From: Acidobacteriota bacterium
GTDB lineage: Bacteria > Acidobacteriota > Holophagae > Holophagales > Holophagaceae
DNA: 64,000 nt
Direction of reading: 5' to 3'
NCBI GenBank assembly: GCA_016213735.1
Contig: JACQZU010000017.1
Location: 1 to 64,000, forward strand
The position numbers and the translations under genes are program-made. Shown in pieces: positions 1 through 7,364 of this stretch. Numbering within the stretch: the first letter of the stretch is position 1; every line of letters starts with the position of its first letter. Under the pieces are notes generated by a model. The model was not told the DNA's origin. It saw only the letters and a list, made by a program, of their open reading frames with translations, and did not search any database.

Positions 1-213
1 GGCGCTGCGGGGCAGCACCAAGTGAGGAGCCCGGAGCAAGTTGACGCCAGCAATAGCATCCGGGCCGAACTTGGCGCTGCGGGGCAGCACCAAGTGAGGA
101 GCCCGGAGCAAGTTGACGCCAGCAATAGCATCCGGGCCGAGCTTGGCGCTGCCGGGCAGGGCCAAGCGAGAAGCCTTGAGCAAGGTGGGGCCAGCACCCC
201 ACCTGCTTTTTGA
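1..213. repeat. 72-bp tandem repeat, about 3 copies
   Basis: Units begin at 1, 73 and 145. The first two are nearly identical, differing by one base near the end; the third is diverged and decays near 213. The period equals 24 codons, so the plus strand stays open through the whole array until a TGA at 211-213. The array enters from the window edge, so it may be the C-terminal end of a repetitive protein starting upstream, or simply an intergenic array. It lies directly beyond the stop of glmS, which is read on the other strand. No protein family is recognised in the translated unit. Confidence 0.85.
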
Positions 214-233
214 ACCCAGGGGCTGCGACCCCC

Positions 234-2069
234 CTATTCCACCGTCACGGATTTGGCCAAATTCCTGGGCTGGTCCACGTCGCAGCCCCTCAAGACCGCG
301 ATGTGGTACGCCAGCAGTTGCAGGGGAATGGTGTACAGGATGGGGGCAAGCCAGGGGTGGATCCGGGGCATGGGAAGGGCGTCCTCGGCGATGCCGTTCA
401 GGCCCTCCTCCCCTTCCTGGACCAGGGCTAGGATCCGCCCGTCCCGGGCGGCGGCCTCCTGGAGGTTGGAGATGGCCTTCTCCCGATGGGCATCCGCGGG
501 CAGCAGGGCCACGATGGGCAAATGCCGGTCGATGAGGGCGATGGGTCCGTGCTTCATTTCGCCCGCGGGATAACCTTCGGCGTGGATGTAGGAAATCTCC
601 TTGAGCTTCAGCGCCCCCTCCAGGGCGATGGGGTACATGGGGCCCCGCCCCAGGTAGAGGAAGTCCCGGGCCTCCTTCCAGCGGTGGGCCCACTGGAGGA
701 TGCGCCCCTCCAGCGCCGCGGCACGCTCCAGCTGGGCGGGGAGCTGGCGCAGGCCCTCCAGGAGGGTCGCCCGGATCTCGGGCAGGACGCTGCCCCGTTC
801 CTCCCCGAGGCGGAGGGCCAGCAGGAGCAGCACGGCCAGTTGCGTGGTGAAGGCCTTGGTGGAGGCCACGCCGATCTCGGGTCCCGCATGCGTGAGCAGG
901 GTGGCCTGGGCGGAGCGGGTGGCCGAACTGCCTTGGACGTTGCAGATCGCCAAGGTTCGGGCGCCAAGGGCGGCGGCCTCCCGGAGGGCCGCCAGCGTGT
1001 CGGCGGTCTCTCCACTCTGGGTGATGCCCAGGGCGAGGGTTCCCGGTTGCACCACAGGCTGCCGGTAGCGGTACTCCGAGGCGTAGTCCACTTCCACCGG
1101 GACTCGGGCCAGCTGTTCGATGAAGAACTTCCCCACCAGCCCTGCGTGCCAGGAGGTCCCGCAGGCCACGATGTGGATGCGCTCGATGCCGCGCCAGTCT
1201 TCGGGCCCGTAAGGCAGATCCAGGGGGATGGCCTCGCCGGGTTCCACGGGAAGGCGGTTCAACAGGGTGTTCGAGAGGGCGGATCCCTGCTCGAAGATCT
1301 CCTTCTGCATGAAGTGCTTGTAGCGTCCTTTCTCGGCGGCCACGGGATCGAAGGGCACCTGGTGGACCCTGCGCTCCGGCGCCGGGCCGTCCAGGCGGAA
1401 CAGGCGGAGACCCTCGCGGGTGAGCTCCCCCAGGTCCCCGTCCTCCAGGTACACCACCCGACGCGTGTGGCGGAGGAGCGGGACCACGTCCGAGGCGAGG
1501 AACTGCTCGCCCTCCCCGAGGCCCACGGCCAGGGGGGGGCCGCTCCTGGCCACCAGGATCCGGTCCGGTTCGTCCGCCCGGAGGCAGGCCAGGGCCCAGA
1601 TGCCCCGGAGCCGGCCCACCGCCCCGGAGAAGGCCTCGAGGAACCCGGCGCCCTTGGACATGAGAAGGCCCACCAGCAGGGGGAAGCACTCCGTGTCGGT
1701 CTCGGTCTGGAAGGAGATCCCTTCCGAGGCCAGTTCCGCCCTCAATTCAAGGTAGTTCTCGAAGATCCCGTTGTGGACAGCCACCACCTTCCCATCCGAG
1801 CTTCGGTGGGGATGGGCGTTCTCCTCGCTGGGCCGGCCGTGGGTGGCCCACCGGGTGTGGCCGATTCCGCAGGAGGAAGGGTCCCCCCAGTCCACGCGGG
1901 TCTGGAGCTGGATCAGCTTTCCCGAGGCGCGGAAGACCCGGAAGCCCTCCGCCCCATCGTGGAGCGCGATGCCCGCGCTGTCGTAGCCCCGGTACTCCAG
2001 GGCCCGCAGACCCTCCACGAGGATGGGCGCGGCGGCCTGGCGGCCGACATACCCCACGATGCCGCACAT
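234..2069 (-). CDS. glmS: glutamine--fructose-6-phosphate aminotransferase (isomerizing)
   Basis: Makes glucosamine-6-phosphate from fructose-6-phosphate and glutamine, the first step toward UDP-GlcNAc for peptidoglycan and LPS. The chosen start gives MCGIVGYVG, placing the catalytic cysteine at residue 2 after Met removal, as in the family; the reading frame stays open about 300 bases further upstream, but only through a tandem repeat. The protein is 611 residues, the usual length. An N-terminal class-II amidotransferase domain (about 1-220) is followed by two SIS sugar-isomerase domains (SQSGET motif in the first, GEMKHGP in the second) and the canonical C-terminus AKSVTVE with the catalytic Lys at 606. 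It follows the flagellar operon on the same strand but is separated from it by about 315 bases of repeats, so it is probably transcribed separately. Confidence 0.97.
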   Translation of the reverse strand: MCGIVGYVGRQAAAPILVEGLRALEYRGYDSAGIALHDGAEGFRVFRASGKLIQLQTRVDWGDPSSCGIGHTRWATHGRPSEENAHPHRSSDGKVVAVHNGIFENYLELRAELASEGISFQTETDTECFPLLVGLLMSKGAGFLEAFSGAVGRLRGIWALACLRADEPDRILVARSGPPLAVGLGEGEQFLASDVVPLLRHTRRVVYLEDGDLGELTREGLRLFRLDGPAPERRVHQVPFDPVAAEKGRYKHFMQKEIFEQGSALSNTLLNRLPVEPGEAIPLDLPYGPEDWRGIERIHIVACGTSWHAGLVGKFFIEQLARVPVEVDYASEYRYRQPVVQPGTLALGITQSGETADTLAALREAAALGARTLAICNVQGSSATRSAQATLLTHAGPEIGVASTKAFTTQLAVLLLLALRLGEERGSVLPEIRATLLEGLRQLPAQLERAAALEGRILQWAHRWKEARDFLYLGRGPMYPIALEGALKLKEISYIHAEGYPAGEMKHGPIALIDRHLPIVALLPADAHREKAISNLQEAAARDGRILALVQEGEEGLNGIAEDALPMPRIHPWLAPILYTIPLQLLAYHIAVLRGCDVDQPRNLAKSVTVE

Positions 2070-2171
2070 GCGCCACCTCCTCCGGAATCCTGAACCTACC
2101 CCAGGACCCGCAGGCCCCCCAATGTGGTCGGCCCGACACGGTGCGAGGCATCCCCGGGACACCACACCTGC

Positions 2172-2209
2172 GGCAAACGGGCGCCCAGGGCGCGGGGCGC
2201 CCGTTTGCC
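2172..2209. repeat. perfect 15-bp inverted repeat upstream of glmS
   Basis: Arms 2172-2186 and 2195-2209 are exact reverse complements with an 8-base loop. The right arm is also the first part of the adjacent 82-bp tandem repeat, so the left arm is an inverted partial copy of that repeat. It lies about 100 bases before the glmS start and would form a strong hairpin in a glmS leader. It could be a terminator/attenuator or merely a by-product of repeat expansion; there is no T-run after it. Confidence 0.7.
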
Positions 2210-2384
2210 CCCACGGAGAAAAGCGCGAGGGCGGCTTCGCCGCGGGAGCGCGCGGGGTGTGGGGGCCCAGGGCACAGGGCGCCGGTTTGCCCCCACGGAG
2301 AAAAGCGCGAGGGCGGCTTCGCCGCGGGAGCGCGCGGGGTGTGGGGGCCCAGGGCGCAGGGCGCCCGTTTGCCCCCACGGAGAA
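2196..2384. repeat. 82-bp tandem repeat, 2.3 copies
   Basis: Units start at 2196, 2278 and 2360 (the last is partial) and are almost identical. Each contains a short GC hairpin (GCGGC-TTC-GCCGC). The array fills most of the gap between the fliN stop and glmS and ends right at the fliN stop codon. On the minus strand it happens to stay open in the glmS frame, but the translation is low-complexity Pro/Arg/Ala and is not part of GlmS. Together with the inverted repeat it accounts for the 2070-2384 gap. Confidence 0.88.
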
Positions 2385-3329
2385 TCATCCCAGGCTTCGG
2401 ATCCTTGCGGCCGTGCTCTCGATTTCCGTGATCCGGAAGGCAAAGTTGCCGTCGACCACCACCACCTCCCCACGGGCGATCTGCTTTCCGTTCACCAGGA
2501 GGTCCACCGGGGCATCCGCGGCCCGGTTGAGCTCGATGATGGCCCCCGGCGTGAGCTTGAGCAGCTCCCCGAGGGGCATTTCGGTTTGTCCCATGCGGAC
2601 CACCACCTGCAACTCGATGTCCATGATCAGGTCCAGGTTTCCGGCGTCCACCGTGATCGTGGCGGGGCCGGCGGCGGGAGTACGCTGGGCCGGGGGCGCC
2701 CCGGCCGCAGCCCTGGAGGTCTCGGCGCGGGAGGCCTCGGGGAGTGGGGCAGGCGAGGATTCCTGGAAGCCGAGCTTGCGCTTCAACTGCTGGACCAGAA
2801 GATCGGGGAAGAGGGCGTGGACCACCGCGGACAGGCCGTCCTGTTTCGCTTCAAGGGGAACGGCGTGGAAGGGCGGTGGCCCCAGCAGTTCCTCGAGGCC
2901 CTTGGCCTCGGACTCCACGGCCAGGATCTCCACATTGGAGATGGAGATGGTCTCCCCCGCCTGGTCGGAAAGGGTCTGGTTCGCGCTGCCCATCACCTGG
3001 TTGAAGGTCTCGGCCAGGGCATCCCGGCTGTCCCCTACCAGTTCGTCCGCCGGGGCGCCTTCGCCGCCGAGCATGAGGTCCACCAGGCGAGTCCCCTCCC
3101 TGAGGTGGAGGGCGAAGATGAGGGGGCCGCTGAGCCCCTTGGTGTAGTGGGCCTTCACCAGGATCGTCGTGCCCTCGTGCAGGGCCGCGACGCCCGGAGT
3201 GTCCAGGGTCGTGAAGGCCCCAGGAGAGAGGGTGAACTCCCGTCCGGTGAGCATGGAGAACACGGAGGCCATGCTCTCCGAGAAGCACTGGCCAAGCTTT
3301 TTCTGGAGGTCGGGGGGCAGAGGATCCAC
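2385..3329 (-). CDS. fliN: flagellar motor switch protein FliN/FliY
   Basis: C-ring component of the flagellar switch. At 314 residues it is much longer than enterobacterial FliN (about 137). Residues 1-190 resemble the CheC-like region of FliY/FliM-type proteins; the SpoA/FliN domain (about 225-300) contains the DIELQVVVRMG and GAIIELNRAADAPVDLLVNG elements that form the switch dimer. An Ala/Pro-rich hinge (about 190-222) links the two. The start is GTG at 3327-3329, one base past the fliM stop; its ribosome binding site GAGGAG lies inside the last fliM codons, so translation is coupled. Whether the CheC-like part still dephosphorylates CheY-P cannot be told; I see no clear catalytic E/N pair. 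Confidence 0.9.
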   Translation of the reverse strand: MDPLPPDLQKKLGQCFSESMASVFSMLTGREFTLSPGAFTTLDTPGVAALHEGTTILVKAHYTKGLSGPLIFALHLREGTRLVDLMLGGEGAPADELVGDSRDALAETFNQVMGSANQTLSDQAGETISISNVEILAVESEAKGLEELLGPPPFHAVPLEAKQDGLSAVVHALFPDLLVQQLKRKLGFQESSPAPLPEASRAETSRAAAGAPPAQRTPAAGPATITVDAGNLDLIMDIELQVVVRMGQTEMPLGELLKLTPGAIIELNRAADAPVDLLVNGKQIARGEVVVVDGNFAFRITEIESTAARIRSLG

Positions 3330-3330
3330 G

Positions 3331-4338
3331 TCATTTCTCCTCTTGGGCGGTGGTGACCTGGAAGACCCGCTTCTGGATGTTGTTCAGGGCCAGGAACCCC
3401 TGGTAGCGGGGAATCCCGTCGATGGTGAGGTCCAGCATGGCGTCGAAGCGCTTGGTGAGCGGGATCAGGTCTCCCGCCTGGAGCTTCAGGACGTCCGACA
3501 CCCTGAGGGTGGTTCCACGGATCTCGGCGGCCACGGACATTTCGCAGCGCTTGAGGCTCTCCATGAGCAGGCGCGCTTCCAGGTAGGTGGCGGACTTCTT
3601 GTAGCCGGTGAACATCTCCTGGTCGAATTTGCTGGCGATGGGCTCCAGGATGATGGAGGGGATCGCGAGGTTGATCATCCCCACCACGGGTCCCATCTTC
3701 ACTTCGAAAACCACCAGGAGCACCACCTCGTTGGGCGCCACGATCTGGATCAACTGAGGGCTGGTCTCCTTGGCCTGGATCTTGAAGTCGAAGTCCACGA
3801 TGCCGCGCCAGGACTCCTTGAGGTCCTCCAGCACCAGCTTGAGCACGCCGTCGAAGATGCTCTGCTCGATGTCGGTCATCGTCCGGAGCGTCTTCAGGGG
3901 TTCCCCGGGCCCGCCCAGCATCTTGTCGATCATGGGGAAGACCAACTGGGGATTCACTTCCAGCGCGAAGGCCCCCTCCAGGGGACGGATCCCGATGGCG
4001 TTGAAACAGGTGGGATCGGGCACCGAAAGAAGGAATTCCTGATAGCTGAGCTGCTCCACACTGACCAGGTTCACCTCCGTGATGGTCCGGAGGTAGGCCG
4101 AGAGGCTGCTCGAGAAATTCCGGGCGAAACGGTCGTGCATGAAGTGCAGCGAGCGCATCTGCTCGCGGCTGACCCGGTCCGGCCTTCGGAAGTTGTAGAG
4201 GCTGACCTTTTTCTGGACCTGGGCTTTTTTTGCCCTGGAAGGCAGTCCTTTGTCCATCCCGGGAGACGCCTTCGGACCCTTGGTGGCATGGGTCCGTAGG
4301 AGGGCGTCAACTTCTTCCTGGCTGAGGATTTTGGCCAT
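3331..4338 (-). CDS. fliM: flagellar motor switch protein FliM
   Basis: Rotor switch protein that binds phosphorylated CheY and FliG. The 335-residue length is normal. The N-terminus carries the CheY-binding motif (LSQEEVDALL, residues 5-14), followed by a basic linker, the CheC-like middle domain (about 50-230) with the MIDKMLGGPGEP segment, and a C-terminal SpoA domain ending near 330. It lies between fliA and fliN in the order flhA-flhF-flhG-fliA-fliM-fliN and overlaps the fliN ribosome binding site. Confidence 0.96.
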   Translation of the reverse strand: MAKILSQEEVDALLRTHATKGPKASPGMDKGLPSRAKKAQVQKKVSLYNFRRPDRVSREQMRSLHFMHDRFARNFSSSLSAYLRTITEVNLVSVEQLSYQEFLLSVPDPTCFNAIGIRPLEGAFALEVNPQLVFPMIDKMLGGPGEPLKTLRTMTDIEQSIFDGVLKLVLEDLKESWRGIVDFDFKIQAKETSPQLIQIVAPNEVVLLVVFEVKMGPVVGMINLAIPSIILEPIASKFDQEMFTGYKKSATYLEARLLMESLKRCEMSVAAEIRGTTLRVSDVLKLQAGDLIPLTKRFDAMLDLTIDGIPRYQGFLALNNIQKRVFQVTTAQEEK

Positions 4339-4353
4339 GGTCAGAGGGTTCCG

Positions 4354-5223
4354 TCAGCGCTCGATGCGCCGTTCCAGAAGTTTGCCCCGCAGGCGGAGCA
4401 TGGACTTGGTATGCAATTGCGATACCCGGCTTTCGGTGATGTTCAGCAGGGTCCCGATCTCCTTCATGGTGAGCTCGTCGAAATAATACAACTGCACCAC
4501 GAAACGCTCCTTCTTCGGGAGAAGATCCACCGCATCCTTGAGGATGGCCTTGAGTTCCCGGCTCTGAAAGGTCGCCTGGGGATCATCCGCGTCCGGATCG
4601 GGGATGAAGCTGATCATGTTTTCCCCGTCGCCGTCCTCGCCCACCTCCACGAAGGAGCCCAGGGTGACGCCCTTCAGCTCGTCCAGGCTGTGGTGGAGCT
4701 CCTCCAGGGGAACGCCGAGGTGGGCGGCCACCTCCTCGTCGGTGGCCGCCCTCCCGAACTGCTGCTCCAGGAGGTGGTAGGCGTTCTCGATGTCCTTCTT
4801 CTTCCGGCGCAGGCTGCGGGGGACCCAGTCCAGGTCCCGCAGCCCGTCCAGGATGGCCCCTTTGATCCGAAGCTCCGCGTAGGTCTTGAACTTGATCCCC
4901 CGGGCGGGCTCGAACTTCTCGATGGCGTCCATCAGGCCGAGGATCCCGCTGTGGATGAGATCATCCAGTTCCACGTGGCTCGGCAGGCGGTTGGCGATGC
5001 GGTGGGCGACGAACTTGACCAGGGGGACGTACTCCCGGACCAGACCCTCGCGGTCCCGCCGGTCGAAGGGCTCGGGCGCCTCCCCCTCCGGGTTCACGGG
5101 GGCGGCCTTCGGCGCCGGGCCGGTCCCGTAGGCCTTGGCGGCGGCCTTGGCGGCCCCGGGTTTGGCGGCCGTGGGGCGCGGGCTTTCCGGCACCGGGGGG
5201 GTGGGCTTGGGGGGAGGCGTCAT
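4354..5223 (-). CDS. fliA: RNA polymerase sigma factor for flagellar operons (sigma-28, FliA)
   Basis: Directs transcription of late flagellar and chemotaxis genes. Regions 2-4 are all present: region 2 (about 58-130, with VKFVAHRIANRLP and DLIHSGILGLMDAIEKF), region 3 (about 135-200) and a region 4 helix-turn-helix (LTMKEIGTLLNITESRVSQ, about 250-270). Unusually for this family, the first ~55 residues are a Pro/Ala-rich low-complexity extension. The ATG overlaps the flhG stop by four bases. Nearby FlhF/FlhG is the arrangement typical of bacteria that number and place polar flagella. Confidence 0.95.
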   Translation of the reverse strand: MTPPPKPTPPVPESPRPTAAKPGAAKAAAKAYGTGPAPKAAPVNPEGEAPEPFDRRDREGLVREYVPLVKFVAHRIANRLPSHVELDDLIHSGILGLMDAIEKFEPARGIKFKTYAELRIKGAILDGLRDLDWVPRSLRRKKKDIENAYHLLEQQFGRAATDEEVAAHLGVPLEELHHSLDELKGVTLGSFVEVGEDGDGENMISFIPDPDADDPQATFQSRELKAILKDAVDLLPKKERFVVQLYYFDELTMKEIGTLLNITESRVSQLHTKSMLRLRGKLLERRIER

Positions 5224-6083
5224 TCGGGTCCAGCCCCCAGGTTGTTCCAGAAGGCCGTGAACCCCTCCTTCTTCAAAGGGACCCGGTCCAGAAGCAGGCG
5301 GGCCATCTGCTGGAAGGCCCTCGTGGAAGGGCTCCGGGGGAAGAGCTGGGCCACGCAGCGCTGCTGCCGGACCGCCTGGAGCATGAAGGGATCCGACGGG
5401 ATCATGCCCAGCACCTGCAGGCTCCTTCCGAGGAAGCGCTCCGCGGCGGCCTGGAGCTGGCCGATGGTCTCCTCCGCCTCTTCGGGGCTCTGCCCGTTGT
5501 TCACGAGGATCCAGAAGGGTTTCCGGGGATCCCTGAGGTGGACGACCTTCACCATGGCGTAGGCGTCCACCAGGCTGGTGGGTTCCGGGGTGGTGACCAG
5601 GATGACTTCCTGGGCGGCCATGAGCAGTTTCACCACCGAATCGTGGATGCCTGCCGCGGTGTCGATCAACAGCCAGTCCGCGGTGGCGGAGACCCGCTGC
5701 AGTCCCTGCACCAGGCGCAACTCGGAGGTGGTGTCGAGGCGGGTCAGCTCCTGGATGCCGCTGCTGGCCGGCAGGATGCGGATGCCCTCGGGGCCCTCCA
5801 CCAGGATGTCCTCCAGCACCCGCTCCCCCCGGAGGACGTGCTCCAGGGTGAATTCGGGGGAAAGGCCCAGGAGGATGTCCAGGTTCGCCAGGCCGAAGTC
5901 CGCGTCCAGGACGATCACGCGCTGCCCGAGGCGGGCCAGGGAGACCGCGAGCCCCGCGACGACGTTGGTCTTGCCCACGCCCCCCTTCCCGGAGGTGATG
6001 GCCACCACCCGGCAGTTGAAGAGGGTCGGCTCCGCCCGCTGGCCCTGGGCCAGGTCGCGCAGTCGGGAGGCCTGATCGCTCAT
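5220..6083 (-). CDS. flhG: flagellar number regulator FlhG (MinD-like ATPase)
   Basis: ParA/MinD-family ATPase that limits flagellar number together with FlhF. It is 287 residues, with a deviant Walker A SGKGGVGKTN at 31-40, the DADFGLANLDILLG switch segment near 60, and the TTPEPTSLVDAYA motif of FlhG/YlxH proteins. The 30 residues before the P-loop hold a DQASRLRDL segment that resembles the FlhF-activating motif of FlhG proteins. It overlaps both flhF and fliA by four bases, so the operon is translationally coupled. Confidence 0.93.
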   Translation of the reverse strand: MSDQASRLRDLAQGQRAEPTLFNCRVVAITSGKGGVGKTNVVAGLAVSLARLGQRVIVLDADFGLANLDILLGLSPEFTLEHVLRGERVLEDILVEGPEGIRILPASSGIQELTRLDTTSELRLVQGLQRVSATADWLLIDTAAGIHDSVVKLLMAAQEVILVTTPEPTSLVDAYAMVKVVHLRDPRKPFWILVNNGQSPEEAEETIGQLQAAAERFLGRSLQVLGMIPSDPFMLQAVRQQRCVAQLFPRSPSTRAFQQMARLLLDRVPLKKEGFTAFWNNLGAGPE

Positions 6084-7330
6084 GGGAGGGTGGGGGCCGG
6101 GAGGATCAAGTCTGCCACACGGCGGCTGGTGGCGAGCTCCAGATCATCGGGCACCTCCTGGCCGGTTCCCAGGTAGCTGAGCGGACGCTTGATGCGGACC
6201 AGCGTGGACAGCAGGGGACCGTAGGTGGAGGTCTCGTCCAGCTTGGTGAAGATGAGCCGTGTGGGCCGGAGGGGCTCGAACCGTTGGACGATCTCCACCA
6301 GGTCCCGCGGCTTGGTGGTGGCCGAGAGCACCAGGTGGGTCTCCACGGCGGGCAGGTCGGCCAGGAATCCGTGGAGGTGCGCCAGGGTGTCGGCGTCCTT
6401 GGGGCTCCGGCCGGGGGTGTCGATGAGCACCAGGGAGCGGTCCTGGTAGAAGCGCAGGGCGCTCCGAAGGTCCTCGACGGTGATCGCCACGTGGAGGGGG
6501 ACCTGCAGGATCTGGGCGTACTGCTGGAGCTGGTCCACCGCCGCCATGCGGAAGGTGTCCAGCGTGACCAGGGCCACCTTCTGGTTGAGCTTGAGCTTGG
6601 CGAAGGAGGCGAGCTTGGCAATGGTGGTGGTCTTGCCCACCCCGGTGGGGCCCACCAGGGCCGCGACCCGGGTGACCCCAGGGTCCAGCTGGATGGGGTT
6701 GGCCACGGGGATGAAGTCCGCGATGACCCGACGCAGGAAGAGGCGGGCCTTCTCCCCATCCAGGGAACCCTCGCCGCCGTGCTCCACCAGGGCGCGCTGG
6801 GTGTATTCGCAGAGCCGGAGCGCAATCATGGGTTCGAGGTCGTTGGCCACCAGATCGCCGTAGAGGTCCATGAGGCAGGGGGGAAGCTGGAGCTGGGCCG
6901 GAGGCATGCCCTGGCGCTGAAGGCGGCCCATCATGGCCTTGAGGAGGTCCAGCTCCTTGAGGATGGCCGCGTTGCGCAGTTCCTGGTCCCGGAGGGCCTC
7001 CACGGCGCCCTTGATCTCCAGCAGCTCCCGCCGGATGGGCTGGAGGTCCTGGGGAGCCGGAGGGGGGGCGGGGCGGGGGGGCGCCGGGGTCCTCCGGGCC
7101 GCGAGGGGGGGCAGGAGCCCATAGGTGCCCGTGGCGGGAAGGGAGGAGGGCTGCGCCGGGGCAGCCTCGTCCACCGCGGCCGTCACCACGATCACCGATT
7201 CGGGGCGGCTGCCGGTTCCTTCCGCCCGGCGGGTCTTGGTGGAAAGGATGAAGGCCTCGTCGCCCATCTCCCGCTTGATGGTGTCCAGGGCCTCCTGCAT
7301 GGTGGCGGCTTCGAAGGTCTTCACGCGCAT
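6080..7330 (-). CDS. flhF: flagellar biosynthesis GTPase FlhF (SRP family)
   Basis: SRP-type GTPase that marks the site of polar flagellum assembly. The 416 residues comprise an N-terminal B domain (1-60, MRVKTFEAATMQEALDTIK), a Pro-rich linker (about 60-95), an N-domain helical bundle and a G domain with P-loop GPTGVGKTTT at 227-236, the DTFRMAAVDQLQQYA segment, the DTPGR G3 motif and the TKLDE G4-like motif. It lies 34 bases downstream of flhA and overlaps flhG. Confidence 0.95.
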   Translation of the reverse strand: MRVKTFEAATMQEALDTIKREMGDEAFILSTKTRRAEGTGSRPESVIVVTAAVDEAAPAQPSSLPATGTYGLLPPLAARRTPAPPRPAPPPAPQDLQPIRRELLEIKGAVEALRDQELRNAAILKELDLLKAMMGRLQRQGMPPAQLQLPPCLMDLYGDLVANDLEPMIALRLCEYTQRALVEHGGEGSLDGEKARLFLRRVIADFIPVANPIQLDPGVTRVAALVGPTGVGKTTTIAKLASFAKLKLNQKVALVTLDTFRMAAVDQLQQYAQILQVPLHVAITVEDLRSALRFYQDRSLVLIDTPGRSPKDADTLAHLHGFLADLPAVETHLVLSATTKPRDLVEIVQRFEPLRPTRLIFTKLDETSTYGPLLSTLVRIKRPLSYLGTGQEVPDDLELATSRRVADLILPAPTLP

Positions 7331-7364
7331 GGATCGTCCTTGAGCTCGAAGGTGGAGGAGGACA

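Noticed and set aside
1-213. CRISPR array
   Set aside because: The units are direct tandem repeats without spacers and no cas gene is near.
2172-2209. glmS ribozyme/riboswitch
   Set aside because: The leader hairpin does not show the glmS ribozyme core; it is a GC repeat structure derived from the 82-bp array.
2070-2378. N-terminal extension of GlmS by 103 residues
   Set aside because: It is only the translated tandem repeat; GlmS must start with Met-Cys so that Cys becomes N-terminal.
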